Assembly: GCA_030522415.1 (NCBI GenBank)
Contig: CM060126.1
Coordinates: forward strand, 9,300,852 to 9,364,851
Reading direction: 5' to 3'
Source: Channallabes apus
Lineage: Eukaryota > Chordata > Actinopteri > Siluriformes > Clariidae
DNA: 64,000 nt
Each line of letters starts with the position of its first letter. Position 1 is the first letter of the stretch. Positions 26,756 to 35,235 of the stretch are shown here, in pieces. A program made the position numbers and the translations under genes. A model generated the notes under the pieces. That model made no database searches. It worked only from the letters and a program-made list of their open reading frames with translations, and was not told the origin of the DNA.

Positions 26756-29700
26756 GCAATACAACTAGTACAGTGGGTAAGTATTTGATAAAGCATTGGA
26801 CAAATTTTTAAGGAAAGCAACGGAGATTAAGAATGAGGCACAAAAACTAACATGACCCCTTGTCCTCTCAGTGCCAGGAACAACCAATCCGAAAAAAATC
26901 AAAAAAGGTTTGTCTGATTTCCCTAATATGCCAGTAGGATATCATTAGCATGCCTTGTCTCTGTTTTGCTGCTGTCTGCCTGTGCATGCTGCACCCAGAA
27001 TACCCGTCTTTCACCCTGAAGACATGAAATATTTACAGGTCAAAGATCCTAAATGCACATAAGATGGATTTCTTACACCTATGTGCATGCAATGATTAAA
27101 ACAGTTGCTCTTTTTTCACTGCTGTTTAGCAATGACGCACTGTCACACACGTTCTCCAGCCTGAAGGAATGGCTTCTTCATCAGAATCACACTTTTCTCT
27201 TCCATGTGTTGACTTTCACATTCTGCTTTATTCTGTGGTCTGAGACAGAGCTTTAAGAGGACGTCCACAAAGACTGGTTAGGCTTGTTACAGACTACAGA
27301 AGTCCTTCACCGGCTACACAATCGAATGCAGCATTAAAGCTCTGTGCCTTTGTGCCATCACTTCAACTTTACACCATAGAAGTTTAGAAAATGTCAAACT
27401 AAAACCAAACGGCGGCACTTTATTCTGCTCAGAATCCAAATCAGGTGATGATCTTGCTCTAACACTGTCCATCCACTAAACCGTGTAATATCACAGTGCT
27501 GCAATCTGAAGGCGTGGATTCACATTACAATCAGGCCATGGTTGGTTGTGCTGACGTTCTTTAACCAACCAAACCAGAGTCTGTTAAATGCTGAAGCTGC
27601 AATCCATACTTCAGAAGCTCACTTGTAGCCTCATTCGTAGTCTCCTTCGTTGAGGAAGATTTGTTTTAAGAGTTCACCTTTTTTTTATAGTTGAAATGAC
27701 TCAAAAACCTTCAACAGCAACAACCACAACAACAATCAATACATCTGGTACAGTGGGTAATCAGACACCTACAACAGCAGCAACAATAACCACAACAACA
27801 ATCAATGCATCCGGTACAGTGGGTAAGTGTCTGATTAACCATTCCAAAAGATTGAAAGAATAAAAATTTTTTTTTAAAAATAAGAGGAAAAAAAGGTCAT
27901 TAAGAATGAAGCTTAAAAATTCTTCATATTTTTGTTCATCGTCAGGAAAATTACAATAATATTACATTTTAAAGCCCTAAAAATTGTTACAATTACTTCC
28001 AAATACACTGCCTGGCCAAAAAAACGGCTATTACCATTATCTTTGGTTATAAATTATCTTTGAAAATGATTCCTCATCCTCTGATAACCCACAGATGTGA
28101 TAACCTGGTCATTAAGTACATACTTACATACGTGTCATCAGCTGACTTGAACCCTGGATACCTCCATAGGCTTGTACAGTTGGCACTATGCATAATGGGT
28201 GCATGAACTTCCCTTCTTACCCTGATGCACACGTCACTCTGAAATAGGGTCAGTCAGAGCACATGACGTTTCTCCATCTCTCCGAGGTCCAATATTTATT
28301 CTTCCTAGCCAAGGGTTTAAAGTAACAAATTACATTTACTCGCGTTACTGTAGTTAAGTAGTTTTTTTGTCTACTTCTACTTTTTAAAGTAGTTTATAAA
28401 ATATGTAATTTTACTTTTACTTAAGTATGTTTTGTTTGAAATATTGTAACTTTGCTACATTTGAAATCATATTCGCTACTGTATAAAAAATAAATGAATA
28501 AAAACAAAGAAAAAAAATAATGCAACGCGGAGGGAGAAAAATTGCACCCGGAAACAACTGCACTGATTGATTGATGGGCGGGGAGAACAAACGCGCTAAA
28601 TTCACAAGAACGATGGAGACGAGACAAAACAGATGGCAGTGATGCAGACCCAGCTGAAAGTGAAATGCCATCAAATTTTTATGAAGCAAACCCCTGGTCA
28701 TATATAACCGACCATTTCGATTTCAGTCACATGAAAGGCAACAGCTTTATTATACAAAGGAGTTCCGTCAATTAAAAACATCTGGTTTGAGATTTATATC
28801 CGCTTGTCTTTTCTGAACTACACTAGAATCCCCCATCCCACCCCCGCTGTTAAAAAAAGTAACTCAGTAACTTTTACTCTGAGTAAATTTTTTATGAGCT
28901 ACTTTTTACTTTTACTTGAGTAGATTTTTATAAGGGTAACTTTACTTGTACTTCAGTAATTTTCACTGAAGTAACAGTACTTGTACTTGAGTACAAAATT
29001 TTATTACTTTTTCTGTTATTACTATTCGTAGCAAACTGTGAAGCCTTTTGTCTGATTAGTCTCACTAACAATTGTTTTTCTTATCGACACACATCTGTTT
29101 AGTTCTAGTGTGATGTGATGGATTTTCTTCACATTGTGTGTTTATGGAATTGCTCTTACTTTCACTATTAAACATAGCTATGTTTTTTACCATGCAACTT
29201 CACCAAGTGTTTAAGTGATCTCCAGTCATGATTTTTTTTCTGACCACATTCCACAATGTTGAGGGTTCAGCACAATCCTTTCAGGTTTTGATAACTTGTT
29301 GATGGGTTCATAGCCCAGTTCCAGTAATTTTAAATCTCCTAATTTGTTTTCTACGCTTGATTCAGGTCAACACTTTGACCCTTTTTTAAACGGATGCCTT
29401 TTTTTTTGCCTGGCAGTGTAATAAAAGCTTATAGCTGGTTTAAAGTTAGAAAGGTCCAAGAAATGCAGTTCTTTATGTGTAAAAAAATTAAGTTTTTTTG
29501 GATAGGCAGGCTGCCGTAAAATACAGTTTTTATTGAAAATTTGTTCTTGTGTCAATTTTATTTGTCAGTCTGTTAGTTATGCAGTATGCATGTAATAATT
29601 TTTAATCTAAACATGTTTTCATTTGATTTTTCACACTCTAAAGGCCACTTGGTACATCGTTTGTTGTGTGTTTTGCTTTTTTTTTTTTTTTTTCCATCAA

Positions 29701-31960
29701 AATTGATTTTATCATAACAGAGGAAATAACAGTGCTCTTGTGCACTCTCCTGGCACTCATCAGCTTATTGTTCAGCTAGACAGAAATCTTGTGTAAATCA
29801 GAGAACAGCAGGGTGGAAATAAGGTTCTGCAGGAAGTCGTTAGACCTTATAGTCCCTCCCTCAAGTTCAGTTTCAGTTAGGGGGTAAACATAAATCGATT
29901 GTGGTGTTGTGGTTAAACTTGTGACTGAGTAACTGTTGTGTCAAACCCTAACATTAACCCCTTGTCCTCTCAGTGCCAGCAACAGCCAACCTGAAAAAAG
30001 GTTTGTCTGATTTCTCTAATAAGTCCAGCAGGAAATCATAAGCTCGTCTGTTTTGCTGCTGTCTGCCTGTGCATGCTGCACCCAGAGTACTCGTCTTTCA
30101 CCCTGAAGACATGAAATATTCACAGGTCAAAGATACTAAATGCACATGAGATGTATTTCTTACACCTGCTGTACAGTATGTGCATGCAATGATTAAAACA
30201 GTTGCTCTTTTTTCACTGCTGTTTAGCAATGACGCACTGTCACACACGTTCTCCAGCCTGAAGGAATGGCTTCTTCATCAGAATCACACTTTTCTCTTCC
30301 ATGTGTTGACTTTCACATTCTGCTTTATTCTGTGGTCTGAGACAGAGCTTTAAGAGGACGTCCACAAAGACTGCTTAGGCTTGTTACAGACTACAGAAGT
30401 CCTTCACCAGCTACATAATCTCATGCAGCATTAAAGCTCTGTGCCTTTGTGGCATCACTTCAACTTTACGCCATAGAAATTTAGAAAATGTCAAACTAAA
30501 ACCAAATCAGGTGATGATCTTGCTCTAACACTGTCCATTTACTAACTCGTGTAATATCACAGTGCTGGTGCTGTAATTCTCCAATTTTGAGATTTTCTAC
30601 ATTTCTAATACAATAGCGTATTAGAACAAGCATATATAAATATACAGCATATAGTACACTGGATGTGCTTGTTCTAATGCGTTATCGTCTCCATGGTAAC
30701 AGCTTGTTCACAGGTTAATGACCTACATAATATATGATCTATGATCCATGATAATGATAAAACGAGTGTTATTTAAAAGATAATTATTGGTAGTTATATG
30801 GTGATGCTCTCTATATGGAGAAGCTTATTGAACATTTATGGAAGAATTCTCAGGAGTCAGTGCTTTTCATAACACAGGACAGAGTTTTGGCTTTCTGGTT
30901 TCTCAGTATTAAGGCAATGGACTTCATGTAAGAAGCGAAATATAATGGAAAAGCTTTCATAAAGCTTTCCTTACTCATTAATTTCTGAGATTCAACAGTG
31001 TTTGTTTGCTTATTTATACTTTTCTCTTAGGTAAGAGAACTTAAGATAGCACTCTTACCAAGATAAGAAAAAACCTCTGATTATTCTATGTTTTTAGAGG
31101 AATTATAATAATTGTATCATTTAATTTGTGGGCCTAAGAGATATTATTGATCAATTGATCTCAGTTAAAACCCTTTCTTAAAATACTTGCTTGGTTTCTG
31201 CTTTTGAATGGCATACCGACTGCTGTTAGATGCTTTGGTCATCCAGGGCTCACATAGAGAGAGTGTTTCTAGGTTTGATGAGACTACAGTAATGAACGGA
31301 TGCTGAGCCGTCTCGGATCACCATGAGCACTCTGAAACATAATTATTAAGACCACGATCCAGTTCAGCAGTCGTTATGGCCTGACTCCATGTGCCATCAA
31401 ACCACTTTTTTTTAATGAATCGGGAGTGTTCGAGCATGTACATCAGACTGTGCTGGATTTTGGTCTTCCTGGAGCAGTTAGAGCTCTGCCTTATACAGTT
31501 TCTGGAATTTAAAATGTCACAGGAAGCTTGTAAATGCTACCTGCACTTTCTTGTTTGTGCCACCAGGGGGCAATGGATACATCATTGCAATCATCATCAT
31601 TTTCATCTTGCTGCTGGCCGTTGTGGGTAGTGTGCTGTACTTCATGTACAAGAAGGGCAAGCTGCCATGTGGCCGCTCAGGAAAGCAAGATCTGTAAGTT
31701 TTTTTTTTTGTTTTTTTTTTTACGCAGAAACACACACTCTGATCTATAATGTTCCCACATATGGCGTATACCAAATGAGAATCCAGCATGAGGATCTGAT
31801 GCAGCACTTATCTTTCACTGTGTCTCTTCTCAGCACTAAGCAAAAGGCCAGTAGCGATGACATCGTTGTGGAGATGAAGAGCAGCAAGTCTGAGGAGGCA
31901 GTGCTTCTTCAGGGAGTCAACGGTGATAAAAAGACTTCAAACGTCCAGGTGATTAGTTGA
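15934..31960 (+). CDS. mcam: mcam: cell-surface adhesion molecule MCAM/CD146, 17 coding exons, 5' end not found
   Basis: Type I membrane Ig-superfamily adhesion receptor; in vertebrates MCAM acts in endothelial and smooth-muscle adhesion and signalling. Seventeen exons, each with AG/GT borders and matching phases, join to about 672 codons; human MCAM has 646 including its signal peptide. Order: V-type Ig1, Ig2, three C2-type Ig domains, Thr-rich stalk, one membrane helix, short tail. The juxtamembrane [14 protein letters not shown] is almost the human MCAM sequence and excludes ALCAM and BCAM. N-glycosylation sequons include NMS, NIT, NVT, NLT, NAS and NVS. The tail keeps the dileucine context EEAVLLQG. 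The signal-peptide exon is not recognised. Open reading after the last coding splice site would add three residues and stop at 31958-31960. Whether this is mcama or mcamb cannot be decided here. Confidence 0.95.
16140..16371 (+). CDS. mcam: mcam exon: second half of Ig1
   Basis: Starts in phase 0 after ctgttttag, 78 bp after the previous exon. It supplies the later strands of the V domain, with the Y-corner-like [10 protein letters not shown] holding the second cysteine, and ends QLQVY plus one base before gtaaga. A phase 1 intron after an Ig domain is the family's usual arrangement. Confidence 0.93.
16435..16880 (+). pseudogene. mariner-like transposase C-terminal relic in mcam intron
   Basis: Plus-strand reading from 16587 gives [18 protein letters not shown], the mariner region holding the third catalytic aspartate, then [19 protein letters not shown]. 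The N-terminal and first catalytic parts are missing. The preceding stretch from 16435 resembles another dispersed repeat (gagagcataatttgttccag). Confidence 0.75.
17074..17135 (+). CDS. mcam: mcam exon: Ig1-Ig2 linker and first strand of Ig2
   Basis: Short exon (62 bp) reading [10 protein letters not shown]...FEERK after the split lysine codon. It fits the human MCAM stretch after VYKAPEEP by position and phase. Borders are cctttag at the left and gtaatg at the right. Confidence 0.85.
17399..17719. mobile_element. short Tc1/mariner-type MITE
   Basis: Begins CACTGCCTGGTCAA after TA and ends ttttttggccgggcagta before TA. The same terminal sequence flanks the larger element at 28006-29418. No coding capacity. 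Confidence 0.6.
17735..18190. repeat. unclassified dispersed repeat
   Basis: atcagccatgacattaaaac, then atgactccacaagacctcta, shared in part with 12640-13080. No open frame is credible. Confidence 0.5.
18250..18620 (-). mobile_element. small Tc1/mariner-type element with transposase C-terminal remnant
   Basis: Ends acaaaagtatttggccaa and (inverted) tcaaaattattcggccaaa. Minus strand 18314-18535 reads [20 protein letters not shown] then [16 protein letters not shown], the typical end of a Tc1-family transposase. Catalytic residues are absent. Confidence 0.7.
18638..20588 (-). mobile_element. Tc1-like transposon with broken transposase and nested insertion
   Basis: CAGTGGCTTGCAAAAGTATT starts at 18638 after TA. 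About 200 bp of terminal repeat (18638-18838) is matched in inverted form by 20395-20580. The minus strand encodes the N-terminal HTH region at 19931-20227 ([34 protein letters not shown]) and part of the catalytic domain at 19551-19823 ([18 protein letters not shown]). Frames are broken between them and the last third is lost. A foreign segment of about 0.7 kb interrupts it at 18839-19530. Confidence 0.88.
18839..19530. mobile_element. insertion inside the Tc1 element, hAT-like left end
   Basis: Begins tagggctgcacgatatatcg, a terminal sequence typical of fish hAT-type repeats. It contains an AT repeat (about 19002-19050) and a GC-rich palindromic part (ttcgcgaccgcattacttcc, then gccggtcgcg). 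The right border is unclear, so it may be two insertions. Confidence 0.45.
20698..20785 (+). CDS. mcam: mcam exon: Ig2, first cysteine and tryptophan
   Basis: Reads [20 protein letters not shown], which lines up with human ATCVGRNGYPIPQVIWYKNG. Phase 0 in, phase 1 out, acceptor tttcttcag, donor gtaagt. The preceding intron (3.6 kb) has been enlarged by transposons. Confidence 0.93.
20864..21040 (+). CDS. mcam: mcam exon: rest of Ig2
   Basis: Starts [19 protein letters not shown], matching human SSQTVESSGLYTLQS. It continues to [12 protein letters not shown] with the second cysteine and ends QFNITVH, with a glycosylation sequon. It leaves one base (phase 1). Confidence 0.94.
21445..21578 (+). 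CDS. mcam: mcam exon: first half of Ig3 (C2-type)
   Basis: Completes a tyrosine codon, then reads [29 protein letters not shown] and ends FTHNS before gtaaga. Human has LKEGDRVEIRCLADGNPPPHF at this point. Phase 0 exit. Confidence 0.94.
21967..22090 (-). repeat. SINE tail fragment (HAmo/V-SINE-like)
   Basis: acatttaggcattcagcaaa, then gctcttatccagattgactt, equal to the tail of the copy at 61132-61295. Confidence 0.6.
22436..22787. mobile_element. hAT-type MITE with 8-bp target-site duplication
   Basis: Ends CAGGGGTGTCAAACTCA and, inverted, TTTGACACCCCTG. It is flanked by identical 8-mers atctagaa at 22428-22435 and 22788-22795. An internal duplication (cgtattcggcccgcgggccg) occurs at about 22711 and 22750. 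No transposase. Confidence 0.93.
23041..23111. repeat. (CA)n microsatellite
   Basis: CA units with a short cataca interruption. Confidence 0.95.
23250..23425 (-). repeat. DANA/Mermaid-like SINE, 3' half
   Basis: ctatcccaggaaacttaggg, gtacaccctggacagggtgc and cactacgggcaatttgg; the tRNA head is missing. Confidence 0.8.
24413..24548 (+). CDS. mcam: mcam exon: second half of Ig3
   Basis: Reads [20 protein letters not shown] then [13 protein letters not shown], with the second cysteine, and two sequons (NVT, NLT). The loop before it is about ten residues shorter than in human. Phase 1 exit before gtgagt. Confidence 0.93.
24643..24758 (+). CDS. mcam: mcam exon: first half of Ig4 (C2-type)
   Basis: Reads [20 protein letters not shown], then [18 protein letters not shown]. 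The cysteine and tryptophan of the Ig core are present. Acceptor tggatcccag, donor gtaaag, phase 0 exit. Confidence 0.92.
24759..25506 (+). other. mcam: mcam intron, nothing recognised
   Basis: AT-rich phase 0 intron inside Ig4, with no repeat identified. Confidence 0.6.
25507..25648 (+). CDS. mcam: mcam exon: second half of Ig4
   Basis: Reads [20 protein letters not shown] then [10 protein letters not shown], the closing cysteine of the domain, and ends HISVK plus one base before gtatga. Human carries GPVLQLHDLKREAGGGYRC here. Confidence 0.92.
25797..25921 (+). CDS. mcam: mcam exon: first half of Ig5 (C2-type)
   Basis: After a split glycine codon it reads [20 protein letters not shown], then [20 protein letters not shown]. 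Human has LSCEASGHPRPTISWNVNG. Phase 0 exit before gtaatg. Confidence 0.93.
26387..26528 (+). CDS. mcam: mcam exon: second half of Ig5
   Basis: Reads [20 protein letters not shown] then [17 protein letters not shown]. The ASNDLG stretch equals human ECTASNDLGKNTS. It exits in phase 1 into the stalk exons, all of which are phase 1 to 1. Confidence 0.93.
26678..26776 (+). CDS. mcam: mcam stalk exon A1: poly-threonine segment
   Basis: Symmetric phase 1-1 exon reading IEMRQ followed by a threonine-rich run built on an ACA microsatellite (about ten Thr in a row) and ending SNTTSTVG. It is the membrane-proximal stalk, expected to be heavily O-glycosylated. Because it is symmetric it could be skipped without a frameshift. 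The same exon recurs in altered form at 27691-27822. Confidence 0.85.
26872..26907 (+). CDS. mcam: mcam stalk exon A2: 36-bp micro-exon
   Basis: Reads [13 protein letters not shown] between tgtcctctcag and gtttgt, phase 1-1. It is supported mainly by its near copy at 29974-30000, by keeping phase, and by good splice sites. Use in the transcript is inferred. Confidence 0.65.
27691..27822 (+). CDS. mcam: mcam stalk exon B1: duplicated Thr-rich exon
   Basis: Starts [15 protein letters not shown], parallel to IEMRQTTTT of exon A1, and is itself internally doubled: INTSGTVG and INASGTVG end the two halves. It holds sequons NTS, NQT and NAS. Phase 1-1, donor gtaagt. A second possible donor (gtaatc) follows the first half at about 27757. 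Confidence 0.8.
28006..29418. mobile_element. Tc1/mariner-type element inside duplication unit B
   Basis: CACTGCCTGGCCAAAAAAAC after TA at the left; the inverted partner aaaaaaaaaggcatccg/tgccaggc lies at the right before TA. It carries a second repeat (about 28313-29016) and no intact transposase. Confidence 0.6.
28313..29016. repeat. hAT-like repeat, copy related to 54446-55070
   Basis: gtaacaaattacatttactc, then ttttgtctacttctactttt and gtaacagtacttgtacttga in the same order as the copy in the cbl intron. Ends are degraded. Confidence 0.6.
29974..30000 (+). CDS. mcam: mcam stalk exon B2: 27-bp micro-exon
   Basis: Reads [10 protein letters not shown] between the same tgtcctctcag acceptor and gtttgtctg donor as exon A2, nine bases shorter, phase 1-1. 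The roughly 600 bp of intron that follow closely repeat those after exon A2. Confidence 0.62.
30001..31566 (+). other. mcam: mcam intron before the membrane exon
   Basis: The first 570 bp belong to duplication unit B. The remainder is AT-rich with no repeat or exon recognised. Confidence 0.6.
31567..31693 (+). CDS. mcam: mcam exon: transmembrane helix and juxtamembrane tail
   Basis: Reads [37 protein letters not shown] and SGKQDL. There are about 23 hydrophobic residues followed by a basic cluster, where known MCAM proteins contact ERM proteins. Human has [20 protein letters not shown]. Phase 2 exit before gtaagt. Confidence 0.95.
31834..31960 (+). CDS. mcam: mcam exon: cytoplasmic tail with dileucine motif
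   Basis: Reads [20 protein letters not shown] then [18 protein letters not shown]. Human has SELVVEVKSD...EEMGLLQGSSGDK. LL is the known basolateral targeting signal of long MCAM. A donor (CAG then gtgatt) follows at 31948/31949; without splicing the frame adds VIS and stops at 31960. The human C-terminal GEKYIDLRH with its Yxx-Leu motif was not found downstream. Confidence 0.88.
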
Positions 31961-32167
31961 AAATGTTAAACTCTGGCTTAGTGAAAAATACTTCTAATAT
32001 AAAACTAATCAGTGAAGGGATTAAATGATACAAGAGTTGTTTCCCCCCCTATAAGCACACATCCCAAAATCCCAGCTTCTCATTTCACTTAAAAATGATC
32101 CATCATACTTTTTATCTGATTATAATTACATTATAAACATTTCTTTTATTGATTTGCTTATTATTCA

Positions 32168-32270
32168 ATGGATTGGCACCCCATCCAGATGTGTACCCCA
32201 CCAAGTCTCATGGGATAGGCTCCAGGCTCTCCGTGACCCCGTGTATAGGATAAGACGATGAGTGAGCGAG
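32168..32270 (+). repeat. DANA/Mermaid-like SINE 3' fragment
   Basis: ggattggcaccccatccaga, ctcatgggataggctccagg and ggataagacgatgagtgagc. Confidence 0.75.
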
Positions 32271-32976
32271 AGAGACATGGCATTATTATTATTATAACAG
32301 TCCTACACTTATCGTCCTCTCACAAAGTTAATGATATACAGCAGGAAAAATAACTGTGAAACCTCAAACCACAAAATTCTCAGCTCTAAAGACTTTTTTC
32401 GCAGCAGAGAAAACTTCACCTAACTTCGCCTCAGAGACAGCTCATCTGTCTATTGATACAACATTATAGGATCACACTTTGGTGAATCACACTTCTTAAT
32501 GTTTATCATTTAGCTGAAACGATACTAGTGTCCTCCATTCATGTTAAATTAGCAGCTGTGGTAGGAACAATCACATTAACCTAAACCTTACAGATGATAT
32601 TATAGTGAACTAAAAGTACCAAAAGTTTTTCTTGTTGGTGGAACCATTCAGATGCATTCATCTATTGTACTTTTTTTGTAAAAAGAGGGATAAAAACGTC
32701 CGGATTCATACTCATTTATCCTCATGGGAAAGTTATTTTGTTGTTTTTTTAGACCTAAAATAGCAGATTAAATAGAGCTAGACCTACAGTAACACCTCTT
32801 GATATATTTTTTTTATATCTCTGTACTAAACACTTAGGCATGACATTTTTTTTTCTAGTTTCTTGTGTTCAGTTTATTCACAAATGGTGCAAACAAACTC
32901 AGAGGTCAGAAAATGTAAGCATTTGCTGTCTTTGAGGCGTTCAAGTCAAACTGGGACCTTTGATCATTCAGAAAGA

Positions 32977-33220
32977 CCACAGTTGTTGTTGGTTTTTCGG
33001 TTGCTCCCGACAAGGGGTCGCCATAGCGGAATATCCAGTCCGCACTACAACTTGGCACAGGTTTTACGCCGGATGCCCTTCCTGACGCAACCCTCCCATT
33101 TTATCCGGGCTTGGGACCGGCACTGCATCCAGTGGCTGGGGTTTGGGCACTGGCTGGGAATCGAACCCAGGCCGTCCGCATGGCAGGCGAAACAACTACC
33201 ACTGAGCCACCAGTGCCCTA
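32977..33220 (-). repeat. second tRNA-SINE family, copy 2 with clear tRNA head
   Basis: Reverse strand starts gggcactggtggctcagtgg and has B box ggttcgattccc, then ggcgtaaaacctgtgccaag and gcgaccccttgtcgggagca. The A and B box spacing is tRNA-like. Confidence 0.85.
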
Positions 33221-33589
33221 GAAAGACAGAACACAGTAATGAGAGTAAAAACTCCCTTCATTTCTCTATATATATATATCATATCTCTATTATATTCTCT
33301 ATATAATCCCCTGCTACACTAATGCACTTATCTCAGTGTTTCACTAGTGCTTGGATACCATCAAGGTAGAAAGTTTTCTAAGTAGACCAGAGCTACAGTA
33401 TGATTGGATTGTCTGCTTCATGCCTGAAACTCTGGCCTCCCAGGAACTCCTTTACTAGACCAAACATGTGGAAATGGCTTGGAGTGACGTCAGGATATAC
33501 GGGGGATGTGGTAATAACTCACAGCTGCATTCCTGTGAAGTGCTGTTCATGAGTAACTGTGGAGATAATCAATCAATCAATCAGTCTAT

Positions 33590-33835
33590 CACTCACTCAC
33601 TTATCTTCTATACCGCACGCGGTGCCAATCCATCGCAGGGCACACACACACATATCTGTACATTCACACAATATGGGCAACGCCAATTAGCCTAGCCTGC
33701 ATATCTTTGGACTGTGGGAGGAATCCGGAGTACCCGGAGGAAACTCACCAAGCACGAGGAGAACAATCCAAACTCCATGCACACAGAGACGGGCATCGAA
33801 CCCGGACCCTGGAGGTGCAAGGCGACAGTGCTTAA
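33590..33835 (-). repeat. DANA/Mermaid-like SINE
   Basis: gtgccaatccatcgcagggc, then actgtgggaggaatccggag and cgggcatcgaacccggaccc. A central section is deleted near the left end. Confidence 0.85.
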
Positions 33836-34528
33836 GTGGTGTTCATGAATGACTGTATTTACAGTTCCCACAGTCCCACAAAGCAAGCTGGCATCAATTT
33901 TCAAGGATCAGGCGTTCCATTTGCTGAAAATATACAGGAATGACCGCGATCGTCATTCACGGATATACAGATTAATATTCAGATAGGAGCTGCAATCCAA
34001 TTCTTCACTACATCAGTTGGCTTTACACCTTCAAACAAGTCCTGTTTTGATTTGAACGCATCTTATGATTTTGAATACATTTTTGTCTTTTGATTCAGAC
34101 ATCTGTGCCTCCCTGGATATCACCCACCTTTAAAGGACATTGGTGGTCTGTACGGTTTTTAAAAGAAAGGCACAACTGGTCCCTGCAATGAGTTTATCAC
34201 CCAACTAATAGTTGGATGGATGGATGGATGGAAGGTATAAATTATATGCAAATGACCACCACCTACCCTTAGTGGTACCATCGCAATGACAACAATACCT
34301 TTATTCCAGAAAATATACTGACATCATCCAACCAATCGTAAATAAGAATTAATCAGTGCTGAGTTTTAACAGTTCATCATACTGTAAGTTTAAGCCCACA
34401 GTCCTCTGCAGTTTTCCCACAAAATATTTCAGTACATTGTGTATAAAAGCTTGTTTATATGATTAGATTAAAATCCTACAATATTTCTGATGTGATTCAC
34501 AGCATAATGTTCCTTTCTGAACTCGCAG

Positions 34529-35135
34529 TGAGGCGGAGGACTAAGCAGAGATGACGGGCCACTAGCAGTCTCCATCTTACTACTACCCCATTTCTCAGCT
34601 CTCTCAGGATGAGTCCTGGAACAACTTCCTTTCCTACAGGACTGCCACGTCTCATCTTCCCCTGTGAGCTGGAACACAATCCTGTATCAGGTCCACTGAC
34701 TCATTTCTGCCTCTACAACTTTCACATTTTGTTTGCAGAGGGTTTGTTTTTTTTTCCCGCTCCAAACTGGTCTCCGGGTCCATTAGGGACAATCTGCTCT
34801 CTAGGTTCTACATCATGTATATATGATATAATGTACATATGTAGTTATATAAAATAATTTCAGAAAACCTAAAGTGTTCTTTGTGACCGAATATAGTCCT
34901 TCTTGTGCATCCGGGTGTCCGAGTGCTTGCTGTTGTTTTGTCTGTTTAAATCGCACTCACTGCTGCCTCACTGTAGTCTGTGCACTGAAACTCAGAGCTG
35001 CCTGTCACTACTGTGCTGATCCGACACTGTAATCGCTTCACCTGCTGCCTCCAACCACACGTTATCACTGAGGAAGAAAGCCGATCAAAGTTATTTTTTT
35101 AAAATCTAATCTTTTTCAAATAAATATATATAAAT
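34529..35135 (+). other. mcam: possible mcam terminal exon / 3' UTR with poly(A) signal
   Basis: An acceptor-like actcgcag ends at 34528. If exon 31834-31948 is spliced to it, the first codon is TGA, so the protein would end at NVQ and the rest would be 3' UTR. An AATAAA lies at 35119-35124. No coding similarity is visible. The alternative is that the transcript ends earlier, after the stop at 31960. Confidence 0.35.
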
Positions 35136-35235
35136 ATATATATAAAATGTTCATGCTGAAAGAAAAACTTTGACGTTGAAATCTATATATACTATACACA
35201 TTAACCTGACCGACTCAGAGCAAAGATGCATCCAT

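Larger units (their letters stand above)
26565..27505 (+). repeat. mcam: stalk duplication unit A
   Basis: Runs from agagtctgttaaatg through stalk exons A1 and A2 to gtgtaatatcacagtgctg. The same sequence in the same order recurs at 27575-30567. Much of the post-A2 intron (from tgctgctgtctgcctgtgca to acagactacagaagtcctt) matches almost base for base. Confidence 0.88.
27575..30567 (+). repeat. mcam: stalk duplication unit B, split by an inserted transposon
   Basis: Same order as unit A (agagtctgttaaatg, B1, B2, gtgtaatatcacagtgctg) but about 2 kb longer, because the B1-B2 intron carries the element at 28006-29418 and other sequence. Confidence 0.88.
32900..33965 (+). repeat. dispersed repeat split by two SINE insertions
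   Basis: Blocks gcgttcaagtcaaactggga (32938), tggcctcccaggaactcctt (33433) and gtggtgttcatgaatgactg (33837) repeat the element at 7480-7900 in opposite orientation. The SINEs at 32977-33220 and 33590-33835 lie between the blocks. Confidence 0.6.
31949..34528 (+). other. mcam: mcam last intron or 3' UTR
   Basis: Contains a SINE fragment (32168-32270), copy 2 of the second SINE family (32977-33220), another SINE (33590-33835) and a dispersed repeat split by them. No exon encoding a tyrosine motif such as YIDL was found. Confidence 0.5.

Noticed and set aside
15934..31960. Assignment to ALCAM or BCAM
   Set aside because: The same five-Ig layout, but the membrane-proximal [12 protein letters not shown] and the LLQG tail are those of MCAM.
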